Part shown: piece by piece, positions 12,318 to 23,306 of the stretch
Numbering within the stretch: the stretch's first letter is position 1
Layout of the letters: every line of letters begins with the position of its first letter
Origin: Cycas panzhihuaensis
Taxonomy: Eukaryota; Cycadophyta
Direction: 5' to 3'
Assembly: GCA_023213395.1 (NCBI GenBank)
Contig: CM041465.1
Location: 97,037,741 to 97,101,740, forward strand
Length of the DNA: 64,000 bases
Translations under genes and position numbers: made by a program
The notes under the pieces: model-generated
What the model saw: the letters and a program-made list of their open reading frames with translations, nothing else
What the model was told of the DNA's origin: nothing
The model's database searches: none

Positions 12318-12870
12318 GTGGGACGAGCTCCATCTGATCATTGCGGGAGAATGTCCTTGATGGACGCTGAGGAGTTGTCCCGAGCGGGCCCTCCTCTGGA
12401 AGCTTTAGGATCGGGAGATGTGCACTGTCACGCTTTGGGCGTTGCCCAAGGTGGCGGACCCGCTATTTCCTTCGATCCTAAGGATCTTCCTCACTTGATG
12501 AGCAGGAGCGTCGGTGGAACTTCCCATTCACCATCACGATCGTCGCTGATTGTACCCTCCAAGAAGCTGTTGTCAACAACGGCTCTTACATCGATACCAT
12601 GCCCTTGCGTGTTATGCAAGAGCTTGGTATCTCATATGGAACGTTCCTGGCGATGCCAAGGGTATGATGGCGAGAAGACCCTCTCGGATGCATCGCGATT
12701 GGCTCACCCTTGGGGCAAAACCTTTCTTCCGATGTTGTAGTCCTCGGCGTTGGCGTGGATTACAACCTCCTTCTAGTCGCCCATGGCTCGACCAAATGGG
12801 AGCCGTGTGTTCGACCCTTTGGGGACAGCTTAAATTCGTCCATGACGGACGAATGAGAGTGGTTCCCCGT
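12318..12870 (+). pseudogene. E2 aspartic protease region
   Basis: Retropepsin-like segment that would cleave the polyprotein. In frame 2 the flap/active-site region reads AVVNNGSYIDTMPLRVMQELGI (positions about 12566-12630). The expected D-[ST]-G is replaced by N-N-G (AAC at 12575-12577). After a stop at about 12665 the motif VVLGVGVDYNLLL (12736-12775) matches the conserved block downstream of Tat proteases. E3 shows the same Asn at this position, whereas E1 keeps Asp. Assignment of the active site is by eye alignment. Confidence 0.7.
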
Positions 12871-13019
12871 GAACGCCCTTTTGCCAAACAAACTCGTTAT
12901 GCCAATTCGGCAAACCAAGGTTCACCCACTCACGCCTCGGCTTGTTCAATTGGTATACCCAATCCGTCGGAAGAAGATCCCACACCTTCCCTTCCTAGTC
13001 TCGCACGTTTTGCCCCTAT

Positions 13020-13655
13020 TGGCGTTGGGAGTTATGGGTACCTTGCTTCGTTCAGCGATGATGAATCACTTGACGGAGACGAGGGTTGTCTCCACCCCAT
13101 TTCTTTCCTTCGCGCCAATGGGTCGTACCTGTCTCGCTCTAGACCCTCGTTTGGAACCTCTCTCGTTGGTGAGACTAGCCCCTCATGCGTGTCACACACC
13201 AACGCTCGTGCTGACACTTGCCGTCGGTTCTTCTTTTCATTACCCCGCAGTGATGGTTTTGAGGAATTACCTTCGCTCCTCTCGAGGAGCCTCTTCTGGT
13301 TTTCCTTGGTTCCATGAAGGAGTTGAGCGATCCGATGATCACCCGGTCCGTTGCTCCTTTCCTTCTAGGCGCTTCTTCTACTCGAAATAAGGTCATCCAT
13401 GGGGTGGACTATTTCGAGGATGATGAAGCCCTGCTGGAGCACCTAGCGGGCCTTGCACCTAATCTGCCTTCTGGTCACCACCGGCTCGGTCACAGGAAGA
13501 TCCTTGCGATCGGATCCACGCTCGCCGATCCGATCCCCTCTCCTATTCCTCCTCCTCCCGTTGATCTTGCCCCTCTTCACTTTGAAGAGGGCAATGCCAT
13601 GTGCATGGGGAATTCAAGACGTAGTCTTGGCCCCGGGCAAGGTCATTAGGGTTGG
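13020..13655 (+). pseudogene. E2 protease-RT linker, conserved in Tat elements here
   Basis: Not a named domain, but conserved among the three Tat elements in this window. It has GVGSYGYLASFSDDES (13024-13070, compare GMGSYGCLIIINDLES in E3), VDYFEDDEALLEHL (13405-13445, compare VDCFKNNDALLEHL in E3) and FEEGNAM (about 13578-13600, compare FKEGNAM in E1 and EEGNIV in E3). At least two frames are used. Confidence 0.6.
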
Positions 13656-13659
13656 GGCG

Positions 13660-14480
13660 GAATGCTCTCCTGATGAGATTAGGGAATATTCCCTTCTGTT
13701 CCAGGAATTTCGAGACATTTTCGCGTGGGACTATGCTGACATGAAGGGAATCGACCCCTCGATTGTCACCCATAACCTCACCACCCTTCCTGGCGCCCGT
13801 CACATGCGCGAGCGGCGTCCTCTTCACCGAAGCTCTCTGGCCGTCGAGATGGAGGTTGAAAAGCTTCACGGATCTTTGGGCTTGTTACTTCTATTGATTA
13901 CGCTAAGTGGGTCTCTAATATTGTTCCGTTGCCAAAAAGAGCGGGGCAATCGCATATCGTCGATTTCATGATATCAACAACGCTTGTCCTAAGGACAATT
14001 TCCGCTACCCTTCTTAGATCAAATCATTGATCGCCGGCCGGATTCAAGTGATGTCCTTAATGGGCGGCTTCTCGGTTACAACCAAATTGATTTCCCAAGA
14101 CCGCCATAAGGCGGCCTTCACTACTCCACAGGGGTACCTTCGCCTACAAGGCGATGCCCTTTGGCCTTAAAATGCGGGTGCTACGTGTCAAAGAGCCATG
14201 CACTTCATCTTCCACGACCTCATCATCGACACGTTGGAGGTCTTCATGGACGATATGATGGGTCTTTCTCGCGTGAGAGCCCATCACCCTTCCGACTTGC
14301 GTGCCATCTTCTCACGATGCCGCGAGTATCACGTCAGTCTTAATCCGCTCAAATGTGTGTTTGCCATCACTTCGGGTAAACTCCTTGGGTTCCTTGTATC
14401 CAAACAAGGAATTCAGATCGACCGACAAAGTCGGCGATCTCGACATCGCCTCCTAGAACTCAGCGAGATCAAGTCGTTTC
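13660..14480 (+). pseudogene. E2 reverse transcriptase
   Basis: RNA-dependent DNA polymerase that copies element RNA. The N-terminal part (13695-13866) reads FRDIFAWDYADMKGIDPSIV, typical of the start of gypsy RT, then the frame breaks near 13866. RHKAAFTTPQGYL (14100-14145) and, in the frame open from 14198, the polymerase motif FMDD at 14243-14254 (family consensus YVDD) are visible; the catalytic Asp pair is intact. LGFLVSKQGIQID (14382-14420) marks the thumb. One long open stretch joins the C-terminal half of RT to RNase H, while the N-terminal half needs several frame changes. Confidence 0.85.
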
Positions 14481-14944
14481 TAGGTAGGCTCGGTTTCCTT
14501 AGGCGCTTCTTAGCTGACTTCGCTGTGAGCGCTAAACCCCTTACGAACCTATTGAAGAAGGGAGCTCCTTTTGCCTGGTCTGACAAGACCCAAAAGGCCT
14601 TCGAAGGACTCAAGGAAGCCCTGGCTTCCGCTCCTACGTTGGTGCCTCCCCGATTCGATAGGCCCTTCGTTTTGTATACCTCGGTGACTGACGAGTCCTT
14701 GGGCGCTATGCTCGCTCAGGAGGATGACTCAGGAACTGAGAGAGCTATATATTTCATCAGTCGTACCCTTGTGGCTGCCGAATTTAACTATTCCCCTGCT
14801 GAGAAGGAATGTCTCTCCTTGGTCTACGCGACCAAGAAGTTTAGGCATTACTTGCTCGGCAATACTACCAAGGTGATCATTCAATCCGATCCCTTGAGAT
14901 ACTTACTAACTCGTTCAGACTTGACGGGTAGGGCTGGTCGTTAA
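14480..14944 (+). pseudogene. E2 RNase H (first, gypsy type)
   Basis: Degrades RNA in RNA-DNA hybrids during reverse transcription. It is open in frame with RT from 14198. FLGRLGFLRRFLADF links the domains, then DKTQKAFEGLKEAL, then the RNase H core with YTSVTDESLGAML (about 14675-14715, acidic residue retained), SPAEKECLSLVYA with its Glu (14800-14830), and IQSDPLRYLL (14880-14915). A TAA follows at 14942-14944; the family normally continues into a connection and integrase. Confidence 0.85.
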
Positions 14945-15229
14945 TTGTCTCTACTCCAAGAATTTGATCTCCTTATCGTTAGGAAATCAAAGAAGGGCAT
15001 GATAGTGGTAGAGCAACTTCTGCAGACACCCCTATCCCTAACTCCTTTGATACTCCGTTGATGACTCTCTCCCGATGAGTCTATCACGGCGATCAGGGAG
15101 TTCGTCCCCATCCACTCACCGACAATGAGTGGTGCGGTGACATAGTGCGGTATCTCACACGAAGCAATACTGGCCGGCGCTAGTAACAAAGTTAAATCTC
15201 GGCGTCAGGACTTACGCTCGGCAATACCT

Positions 15230-16340
15230 CCTCATGGACGGTATTGTACAAGAGGTCGCCGATGGGATCCTTCTCCATGCGTCACCGTGGCCGACCGGGT
15301 GCTTCGCGAATGCCACCACGGCATTTGTGGGGGTCACTTTGGGGGCCAGTCTATGGCTCAGAGGGTCCTCCGTATGGGCTACTTTTGGCCATCTCTTCTT
15401 AAAGACATACGCCTTTGTCTTTGAAATGTCGGCGATGTCAAGAGCATACCAACATTTCCCATGTGCCTTTCGAGACTTTGCACCCTATTGTTTCGCCATG
15501 GCCTTTCGCTCAGTGGGGATTAGACCTCATCGGGGCTATTTCCCCGCCTTCGTCGTCATGACACAAGTTCATCTTGGCCGCGGAGTATTTTACCAAATGG
15601 GCGGAGGCCATCCCTTTGATCACTACCCGGAAAGCGATTGCCACATTCATCTATCGACATCATTTGCCGCTTGATTCCGGATGTCACGATTAAAACAATG
15701 GAACCCCTTTTGTAATAAGGAGGTGGATGAGCTTTGCGAAGTTTAAAATCTCCCATAAGACTTCCTCTCCTTACTACCCTCAGGCAAATGGCCAGGTGGA
15801 GTCTTTTAACAAGACTCTTATCAACATTCTCAAGAAAGCGGTCGGTCGATCCCAAAGGGATTGGCACCTTCATTGCCCTCGCCTTATGGGCTTATCGTAC
15901 TTCCGTCTGATTCGCCATGGGAATGACCAGTTCTCCACGGTCTACGGTGAGGTGGTGCTCCCATTGGAGGTGGAGATTCCTTCCTTGCGAGTCTCCCTTG
16001 AGGTTTCATCGGCGATGAGTCGATCCGTCGACGCCTTTCTTTGGACCTCGAAGCTTTGGATGAAGGCGGCTTAGCCGCCTATCGGGCTAACACGGCATCC
16101 AAAGCCCGTTCACAAAGGGCCCATGATAAACACTGCGTTCAGCCCTTTGTTTCCGGGGACTATGTCCTCAAGCTCGAATATCTCCATGACCGTTTGACCA
16201 AATTCCAACCCGGTGGGTCGGTCCTTTTGTCATTATCGAATCTCGATAATGGTGCCTATAGGATAGCCACCACGGAGGGCTCGAATTTGAGAAAGCCATT
16301 AATGGGATGTTCCTTAAGAAGTTTTACGCTTGACCCTTGA
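15230..16340 (+). pseudogene. E2 integrase
   Basis: Inserts element cDNA into the genome. The His/Cys N-terminal domain is recognisable at about 15305-15410 (ECHHGICGGHFG then MGYFWPSLLKDI). The core has PWPFAQWGLDLIG with first catalytic Asp at 15523-15525, FTKWAEAIPL at about 15590-15625, the second position as NNGTPF (AAC at 15694, where SDNGTPF is expected, so Asp to Asn), and QANGQVESFNK with the Glu codon at 15799-15801. Frameshifts fall between these blocks. The C-terminal part (16041-16340) has DYVLKLEYLHDRL and FQPGGSVLL, matching the family tail. No chromodomain is seen. Confidence 0.82.
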
Positions 16341-17047
16341 CGATCCCTCGCCTCGCCTCGAAACGAGCCTAAACTACCATCTTAGGTTGTCCCCATTCTT
16401 CCGGTAGCGTGTAGAATGGCTATTTAAGATGGACCGCTTTGTCTCTCGGTTCCGTCAGCGGAACCGCGTTCCGTATCCTCTCGGGAACCTTGGTCCTCTC
16501 GCTTGGGCATCTCCCAGCCGGGAGGGCGCAGCATTGTTGCCCCTCTTTCCTATCTGGCGTTTCCTTCGCATATCCCGTTATGCTCTCCTGTAGACATGTA
16601 TGCCGCCCTGCTTCCTAACCTCACACCTCCATGTCGTCCCGCTCACGGCGTGTGTGTGTGCCCCTGTTAGGTGTGTGGTTATACATGGAAGGAAACGTGT
16701 GCATCATATAATAAGATGTTCATAACATGAATCACCTACTACACAACATAACACTCACAACACACGATATATATACATATCATCCACACATCATGCACAG
16801 CATCTCATATCCGAATGGGGTTCCAATCACCCCATGCATATATACATATCAAAATCATATCATCATACATCTTGGGAAGCCGGTGTCCTTGCAGGGGGGT
16901 ACAATCATATGGTCCTATATATGACCCCCTGGAGGCCCGTGCTTTCCTCTGCCAAACTATCCATGTATGTCCTCTGCTGTGGCCCGCTCTGGGCGCCTCA
17001 TTCTAGGTCCTCCTACCCTTGGCGGCCACTGTTATACATTTTTCTAA
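16341..17047. other. E2 spacer between integrase and second RNase H
   Basis: About 700 bases with short CG-rich stretches, TGTGTGTGTG near 16650 and CACAACATAACACTCACAAC-like sequence near 16741. No coding motif is recognised. Confidence 0.5.
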
Positions 17048-17572
17048 GTGTTGCCTTCATCCTTTGATCATCTGCTTGGATTTTGTGTCACCTATGCATC
17101 TACATCTTTCCGATGGCGGGCCATGGTAACCACAGACCTTGGCTGCGTGGATTCTCATGACCCTTACGGTTATGATCTCCTCCGCTCTGGGATCTTCCTC
17201 CGGGAGGCTACCAACAATGAAGGCGAGTATACGGTGTCATCGAAGCCCCCACCGATGCTCTTCGTTTCCATCGCGGACCCATTGTTTTGCTCTGCGACTC
17301 TCAAGTTGTTGTGTCTCATCTCACCCAGGTCTGGGTGCGATGCCCTTGAAGGACTCTTGCTTCGCCGCGGATCCCTCTGGCGTTTCTCTTCTGTTGATAT
17401 CCGATATCCCTCGGGCTCTCAGCCGAGGCGAGATAGCCTTGTTCGCCTCATCCTTGGCGCTTTGTCTCACCAGCCCACCGCCCGAGTCTTGCTTGGCCTT
17501 CCCGTCGCCCAAGCCTCGGTAGTTAGTCGCTTCCGCTTGATCTGCTCGCACCTCACGAAATCGGGTTGCTAA
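17048..17572 (+). pseudogene. E2 second, archaeal-type RNase H
   Basis: Tat elements carry an extra RNase H of archaeal type besides the gypsy one. Here the mark is EATNNEGEYTV at about 17205-17240 (family S/TNNEAEY, containing a catalytic Glu), in the frame open from 17048. The upstream Asp-containing strand is not clean, and downstream frames shift repeatedly. It lies after the integrase and about 300 bases before the 3' LTR. E1 has the same domain with TNNEVEY. Confidence 0.65.
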
Positions 17573-17867
17573 CGAGGTAAAACTATGGTACCCACCATTT
17601 GTTCCCCATGTGGTCTGCATACTCCTTTGCATTCATTGTGGTGGGCGGCCCCCTACTGTCTCTTTCTCCCGATCGGTTTCGGGTGGCTCATAGGCGGCCC
17701 CTATGTTGTCTCCACCGGCTTCGTATCCAGCGTTCGCCCACGACACTTGCGGCACCCTTGCCTCTTGATCCGATCTTGATTGATATATCTATATACATGT
17801 ACTCTTGGCGGTTGTGTTGCGGCGTCGCCATCGCATCGGGCTTCGGCGGCGAGGCTCTGCCGAGGCG
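17573..17867. other. E2 3' untranslated end
   Basis: Sequence between the second RNase H and the 3' LTR. The bases before the LTR (GGCGAGGCTCTGCCGAGGCG) are only weakly purine-rich, so a polypurine tract is not obvious. Confidence 0.4.
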
Positions 17868-20402
17868 TGTTTCCGGCTTAGGGAATGGATACGGAATCAC
17901 AGGCTCGGTAAGTGCGGTATGTCTCGGCATTATCATCACTTTTATTCTTGATTATGCCTTACATATTTACATGCGTATGACTTTGTGGGCGGCACGGTGC
18001 GTCGTCCACACCTATGTTTAGCCTATGGCGACTATAGCGGGGGCACACTCTTAGCGAGTGTGGCACCACAGTGACCGTATTACTTCCGCATCGCCCTCCT
18101 CTCTCCACGGATCCACCGGGTTTGCGCCACCTCCACCGTGTGATGTCTCATCGTCGCTTGGTTAGCTTGCCACCTCATTTTGGGGCCCTATTTCTGCTCC
18201 CGTGGGCCCGTTTCTTGGCTTGTTTGCTTCCGGGTGGGTGTTTTAGTTGTCCTTTAGCCTTTTCAGCTGTTTGCCCCCAGCCTGGACCAGTTGGTGGGCC
18301 CCATTTGTGTCCAGTGCGTGGCCGTGGAATTTCATGCCGGATCTGGCCAGGAATTTTCGTGATCTGGCCAATATCCTGATGCAGCTAAAGTTTCGATGCA
18401 ACTCTCCTTGTTTTTAAAATCATGGTGGCAATTTCGCATTTATTGCGAAACTGCCACGTGGTTCGCGCCTTTTCTCCCTCCCAGCCATGCCCTATTCGCG
18501 TACTTTAGGGTTTTGCTTTAGTACTTAAACATCTTTTGGCTCGTTTTCAAGGATCTTTGGGCTCACTTTTGGAGTTACTCTCAAGAGGAACACTCTCCTG
18601 CTCTGCTCTCTTCTGCATTTCTTTGCTGGCTGGACACTGCACTCTTCATCTGAGCCTTGACTCTCCTTTGGCTTGGTGAGACATTCTCTCGGCCCTCAAG
18701 CCTTGGAGAGGCTCCTTTGAAGCGGTTTCAATTTATTTTCTACCGAGCGATCCACGAGTTCCCGTTTGCAGTGTTTCCCGTTCCACCTCCATAGCGGGCC
18801 CCTAGCACTTCTATTCGAATCTTGTTTTGTTCCGGCCCTTCTTATTGTCTTTTGGCTGGGGCAAATCCCTTGCCTCTCTTTCCAGGTACTCTTCACTTTG
18901 TATTTGTTCTTTGGTGATATTTACACTTCAGCTTATTTGTTCTCATTTGTTGCTTGAGAGTTGGTTTTCCTCCCTCTTGAGGGCTCTTTGTACCACTCTC
19001 CCTCTGCTTCTTACTGCGTTTCTTTGTCCAAGGCGGCGTTGAGGGTTGCATAGGCTTTGGAGAGGCTGGGTGGATTCGCACCACCTTCCACGCTCCCAGC
19101 GGCTCAAAGCCCTCAAAGCCTCCCTCTCGCCCGTGCTACTCTTGGCTTGCAAACAAGGGTTGAAGCTCCCTTGGTTGCCCAAACAGTATTTGTCACAAGT
19201 TGCAGTGATTTGGGACCCTTTATTCAGGTTTGGGTGCCATCCATAGGCCCCAGCGGGTTCTTCTCACCGTTGCTCCCGGTTACCCGGTTTGCTCCCCGTA
19301 GCATCCCGGTTCCCCGTGGGTGTCTTTGGGTCTTTCTTGCCCCTTCTTGCAGCCGTTTTCTAGCCTTGAGTCTTGACTTTCTCCTCGCTGCCCCGTGGCT
19401 CTTGGGGAGAGGTTTGGGCACCATTTGCGGGAGGTAGGCCACTCCGAGGCTTACCTTGTTGTTTCCTTTCATTTGGATTGTTCTTCTTTGGTATTTTCCT
19501 TATTGGACTAACACTGATGCATGTACATTTAGACTCTCGTTTATGTTGCTAGACATATATTGCTAGATCTTTGTGTTGCATATAGGTGTTCTCCCCCAAG
19601 AGGAGACCTTTGTTGCTTCTGTACTCGGGACGCGGAGAACGTTGCCGTGCCCCTTCCACCTGGCGTCCCTTGCATGTGTCATATTTTATGCTATCTCATT
19701 TGCTAGTTAGCATTTCTTTCCTTCCTTGGTATCACATTTACTTTTCACGGGAAGGTAAGGAAGCCCCTTTTGCCGCTACATTTCACATCCCAGACTGACT
19801 GTGAGTGGTTGGGTGCTCCTTCGAAGGCTACGCCATCTCTCACGCCGGCCCGGTGCACACTCCGTTCCTCTTCGCTCCCCACGGTCTTTTTCCTTCTTTT
19901 ATTCTTTTCCTAGTAATTAGAACATCGAAAGATTAAAAGGAAAATTGCTTTTTTTGTATTGGTTTGCGATTTGTTTGCCTTGTTGCATGTACTTTTGTTA
20001 TTCGTAGGAGAGGTTGTAGGAGTCTTCTTCTCTCTTACCCTTCCTCCCTCTTCCTTAGCCTTGGCGCCTTGCCTCCGCATCGCTCGTATACCCGGTTAGA
20101 TTGCATAGGATTGTTCTTGGCCTATCCTTATTAGGTTCTTTCTCTCTCCCTTCTGGCCACCCAAGGGTGGGAGGGGCCTACCTGTGTCAACCCGGGTTGT
20201 CCCACGTATCTCGCCCTTCGCTCAAGGCGGTGAAGGGTCACCCAAGAGTAGCCATACTCCATTGCGGATCCGAACTCGCTCCCACAAGACGGGCGCCTCT
20301 GCGTGGTAGTTGCTTGCCTTGTAGGTTCCACTTCCTACCGTTTCGTCACCATCTCTCCCTCGCGCCTATCAGTCAGGCGGTTATCCCGTAGCAGCGCGTC
20401 CA
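17868..20402 (+). repeat. E2 3' LTR
   Basis: 2535 bases, starting TGTTTCCGGC and ending GCGCGTCCA. It matches the 5' LTR along its whole length. The most rearranged patch is about 18310-18420, corresponding to 7595-7695. Confidence 0.95.
18425..18461. promoter_or_regulatory. LTR hairpin with G-box, E2 3' LTR
   Basis: Same two-part stem (GTGGC/GCCAC and TTCGCA/TGCGAA) and CACGTGG as in the 5' LTR; only the internal loop differs (AAT/ACT against AAT/GC). Confidence 0.45.
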
Positions 20403-20407
20403 TCTAC
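20403..20407. repeat. E2 right target-site duplication TCTAC
   Basis: TCTAC follows the terminal CA of the right LTR. E1 protease sequence resumes here. Confidence 0.92.
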
Positions 20408-20960
20408 TTACACTAATTATGCTCCAAATGATATTCCCCCATTTTATATTGAAATTATTAAAGATGAGATCAAAATTAAATATGCCATCATCGATGAGAG
20501 ATCATCTATTAATGTAATCTCTCTTTATCTTGTTAAGGATCTAGAGATTTTGATATTTGGCTCTTATGAGTGGATTTTCTAAGGATATGATAAAAATAAA
20601 AAAGTTTCCCTTGGTCAAGTCACTCTTCTTTTGACTCTTGAAGAAAAGATTATTTATACTAAACTTACCATTATTAATCTTAACCTTAATGCAATATCCT
20701 TTTAGGTAGACTATGGATTACCCAAATGGCTACTATATGCTCTTCCCTTTTTGATGAACTTCAGTTCATATATGAAGAAGAATTAAATATTGTTAAATGT
20801 AGGTTGAAACTTATTAAACGCATTAACACTTTCTTTGAACTTGACAAGTCATCTAATTGTTTGGAATATTTCTTTCAATCTCTAGGCTTAGGGCAGTATA
20901 TCTCCATTAAAACTCCTCCTTCTTAAGAAGTAAAGGGCATTGATTGGGTTGAAATTGTCC
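20408..20960 (+). pseudogene. E1 protease (decayed)
   Basis: Continues E1 after the E2 insertion. NDIPPFYIEIIKDEIK leads to the active-site strand AIIDERSSINVISLYL with the Asp codon at 20493-20495. The following Glu-Arg (GAG AGA) is what G-to-A change makes of Gly-Gly, so a D-G-G-S-S original is likely. GYDKNKKVSLGQVTL and a later IYTKLTIINLNLN segment follow. A short reading frame (20726-20926) covers the downstream part, with LPFLMNF-like text in the other frame. Confidence 0.7.
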
Positions 20961-21960
20961 CTATTAAACTAGGTTCTATATTTACTCTTCATCTTTTGGG
21001 TCCTACCTATCGATCTTTGGTTTCCCCTCCTTCTTCTTATGAAGAAAAAACATCATGCTCTATTATATCCAGTGAGGATATAATTATGAGTGAAATAACT
21101 AATTCAAATACTCTACTTTCTACTCAGAGTCATTTCTCATAGGTCTTAATTTTTCCTCTAATGACTAATACTTCAATCTCTTCCGTTATGCCTACTTCTT
21201 CAATGGATCATATAGTTTCATCTTTATACATTGTACCTACTCCTACTATGGTACTTTTCTCTTAGTCTTCTCATTTTACTATGTGGTTAAATAGACACAA
21301 GAAGAAAATATTATTGCATAGGCACCCTAATTTAGAATCTAATGATGAGGTTATTCCCTTGCATATTATGTCTCAAAGGAATCAAAATATACTTGATAGA
21401 GTTTGAGAGGCGAATATGGTTTCTATCATTTCCTTTCCTTCTTGTTATCCTATTGATGATTCTACAGTATCCCTTATCTTTATGCCTTTATTTAATTAAA
21501 GTTATCACTTTTTCCATTATGAGTTTAAGTGGACTTTTGCTTCAACTTGGGAATTTATTGATAGACCCATTTTCTTCTTTTTTAAGTCCCTTTAATCATT
21601 GAGTTTGTACCTACTCATCCAAACTCTTTATTTGATGATTCCTCACCTTTTAAGTCATTTTCCTTATCTACTAACTTACCACAAAATATTTTCCTCATTG
21701 ACCTTTTTCATTTATATCATTTTAAAAATGATGAGGTAATCATTGAGCCCTCTTATCATCATAAGTTGGGTTTTTCAAAGATGATACAACTTGATTCACT
21801 GCTAATTGACCATTCCCAATTTCATGAGATGGTTTCTCTTATAAAACCTAATCCTCCTTATTTCAAAGAGGGTAATGCTATGATCATGAAAGAAACTATT
21901 AGCATCGACTTAGAGTTAGGGGATACTCTTTGGATGACTTCATAATGAGTATAAACTATG
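20961..21960 (+). pseudogene. E1 linker region with EGNAM motif
   Basis: Ser/Pro-rich, stop-laden continuation. NPPYFKEGNAMIMKET (about 21850-21900) matches the E2 linker (FEEGNAMCMG). The region ends in LGDTLWMTS and then becomes non-coding; the RT that follows this point in E2 is missing. Confidence 0.6.
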
Positions 21961-22979
21961 ACTCCAAGAAATTTATCTACTAAAGAGTGTAAACTATGGT
22001 AGATTTATATCTCTATAATAAGGATAAACTACAATATGAATTCTCTTATTATCTAATCAACTAAAACTATGGGCAATTCTCATTTTTAGTTGCTCTCAAT
22101 ATTTTCTTAATTTTCCTTTACTTTTATAAAGTAATCTCCTTATAATCATATAAGACTACTATCCTTTATGACATACACATTGATTGTGAGTGCTCCCTTT
22201 TCAAGGTTATCTATCTTTTCTCTTTTGAGCTTTATACTTGAGAGAGAATTTTGGCCCCTAGTTTTGTCATTTATAGTTATCCTTAAGGAGAGATTTATTC
22301 GTTGGATTTAGTTATTTTATCAGTTGTTTAGGTCATTCCTCATATACTAGCCTTTTATTTTGGGATTCCTTTTTGGTTATTCATCATTCATTTTTCTTTT
22401 TCTTTTTTTTAATCATCTTTGGTTTTCTCTATTTATACTTTTGAAGTAAGTACTCATTCTTCTGCCTTCCCCTTATGTTTGGAGATATTGTGATTTAGAT
22501 CTCCTCTTTCTCCCATGGTTTGATCTTTAAGGAGTTTGGTTTCTTTTATTCCATCATGGTTTCATTAAAAAGAAGAGATCCTTATTGCATTGAGGAAAGG
22601 TACTTCATAATTAGGTGGTTAATATTCTTTTTCTTATAAATATCAAAAATAAAGTAGGAAAGAAAAAGAGTAAGAAGTTAAAAATAAAAATAAAAATAAA
22701 AAAATAAAAAAAGATATTTTTATCATCCTTTTATAATCTAGGCCAAGTCACATGATGGCTTCATTCCTACCTATTCTAATAATAGGTTAGGTTCATTTGG
22801 AAGAGTCATTTAAGATATTTAGGTCTAATTATATGGGTCCATCATGGTCTTAATTGTGATCAAACCCTGCTTAACACCTTTCTTTATAGTTGATTATTAT
22901 TATCATACTTATGAATTTTTATTTTCCTCCTTGTAGTTGGAAACTAACCTATTTTCACCCATTACTATCTCCTTATTGA
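21961..22979. other. E1 non-coding stretch where pol is absent
   Basis: About 1 kb of AT-rich DNA in the place of RT, RNase H and integrase. Repeats of the word GAGTATAAACTATG and variants occur near 21945, 21984 and 22020, and an A-rich AATAAAAATAAA run at 22677-22715. No RT or integrase motif is visible on either strand. Confidence 0.5.
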
Positions 22980-23306
22980 TTGATTCCTATACTCTCCTTT
23001 ATCGATCATATCATCTCTAAATATTGGTCCTATTTTCTAATGGCATTGAGTATTTTCACTAGTGAAGGTAGTAGAGGTAACTCAGGAATGTCTTATACCA
23101 CTTGGGTGATTTATAATCAATTAGAAAAGCTCCTCCTATCTGTCGATTTAGTTTTACCTAGAGTAACTAACAATGAAGTTGAATATTCTGCTATTACAAG
23201 AGAATCGTTTGATATTTCCCAATCTTATTACGGACCTATCATCATTTTCTCTATGCAAATCATGGTTTACCAATTAGTTAGGATATATCAAATCCTCTCT
23301 CTATGA
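22980..23306 (+). pseudogene. E1 archaeal-type RNase H
   Basis: An open stretch of 108 codons with GSRGNSGMSYTTWVIYN (compare DGASRGNPG...G in plant and Tat RNase H) followed by PRVTNNEVEYSAI, the TNNEAEY motif. Same domain as E2 17048-17572. It is the only pol enzyme part retained by E1 besides protease. Confidence 0.7.

Larger units (their letters stand above)
7161..20402 (+). mobile_element. E2: Tat-lineage Ty3/gypsy retrotransposon
   Basis: Complete structure of 13.2 kb: LTRs at 7161-9690 and 17868-20402, both starting TGTTTCC and ending GCGTCCA, with TSD TCTAC on both sides and a tRNA-Arg-like primer site. The domain order is gag, protease, linker, reverse transcriptase, RNase H, integrase and a second archaeal-type RNase H, which is the Tat/Ogre set. 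It is far richer in G+C and CpG than the rest of the window, so it inserted into E1 comparatively recently. Coding frames are interrupted every few hundred bases, mostly by frameshifts, so no full polyprotein can be made as sequenced. Confidence 0.96.

Noticed and set aside
13543-13869. Minus-strand frames opposite E2 gag-pol
   Set aside because: They are shadows of plus-strand Tat domains; no motif on the minus strand there.
7161-20402. Endogenous pararetrovirus (caulimovirus) as an explanation for E2
   Set aside because: LTRs with TSD, an integrase with D-D-E layout and Tat-type domain order fit a Ty3/gypsy retrotransposon; no movement protein seen.
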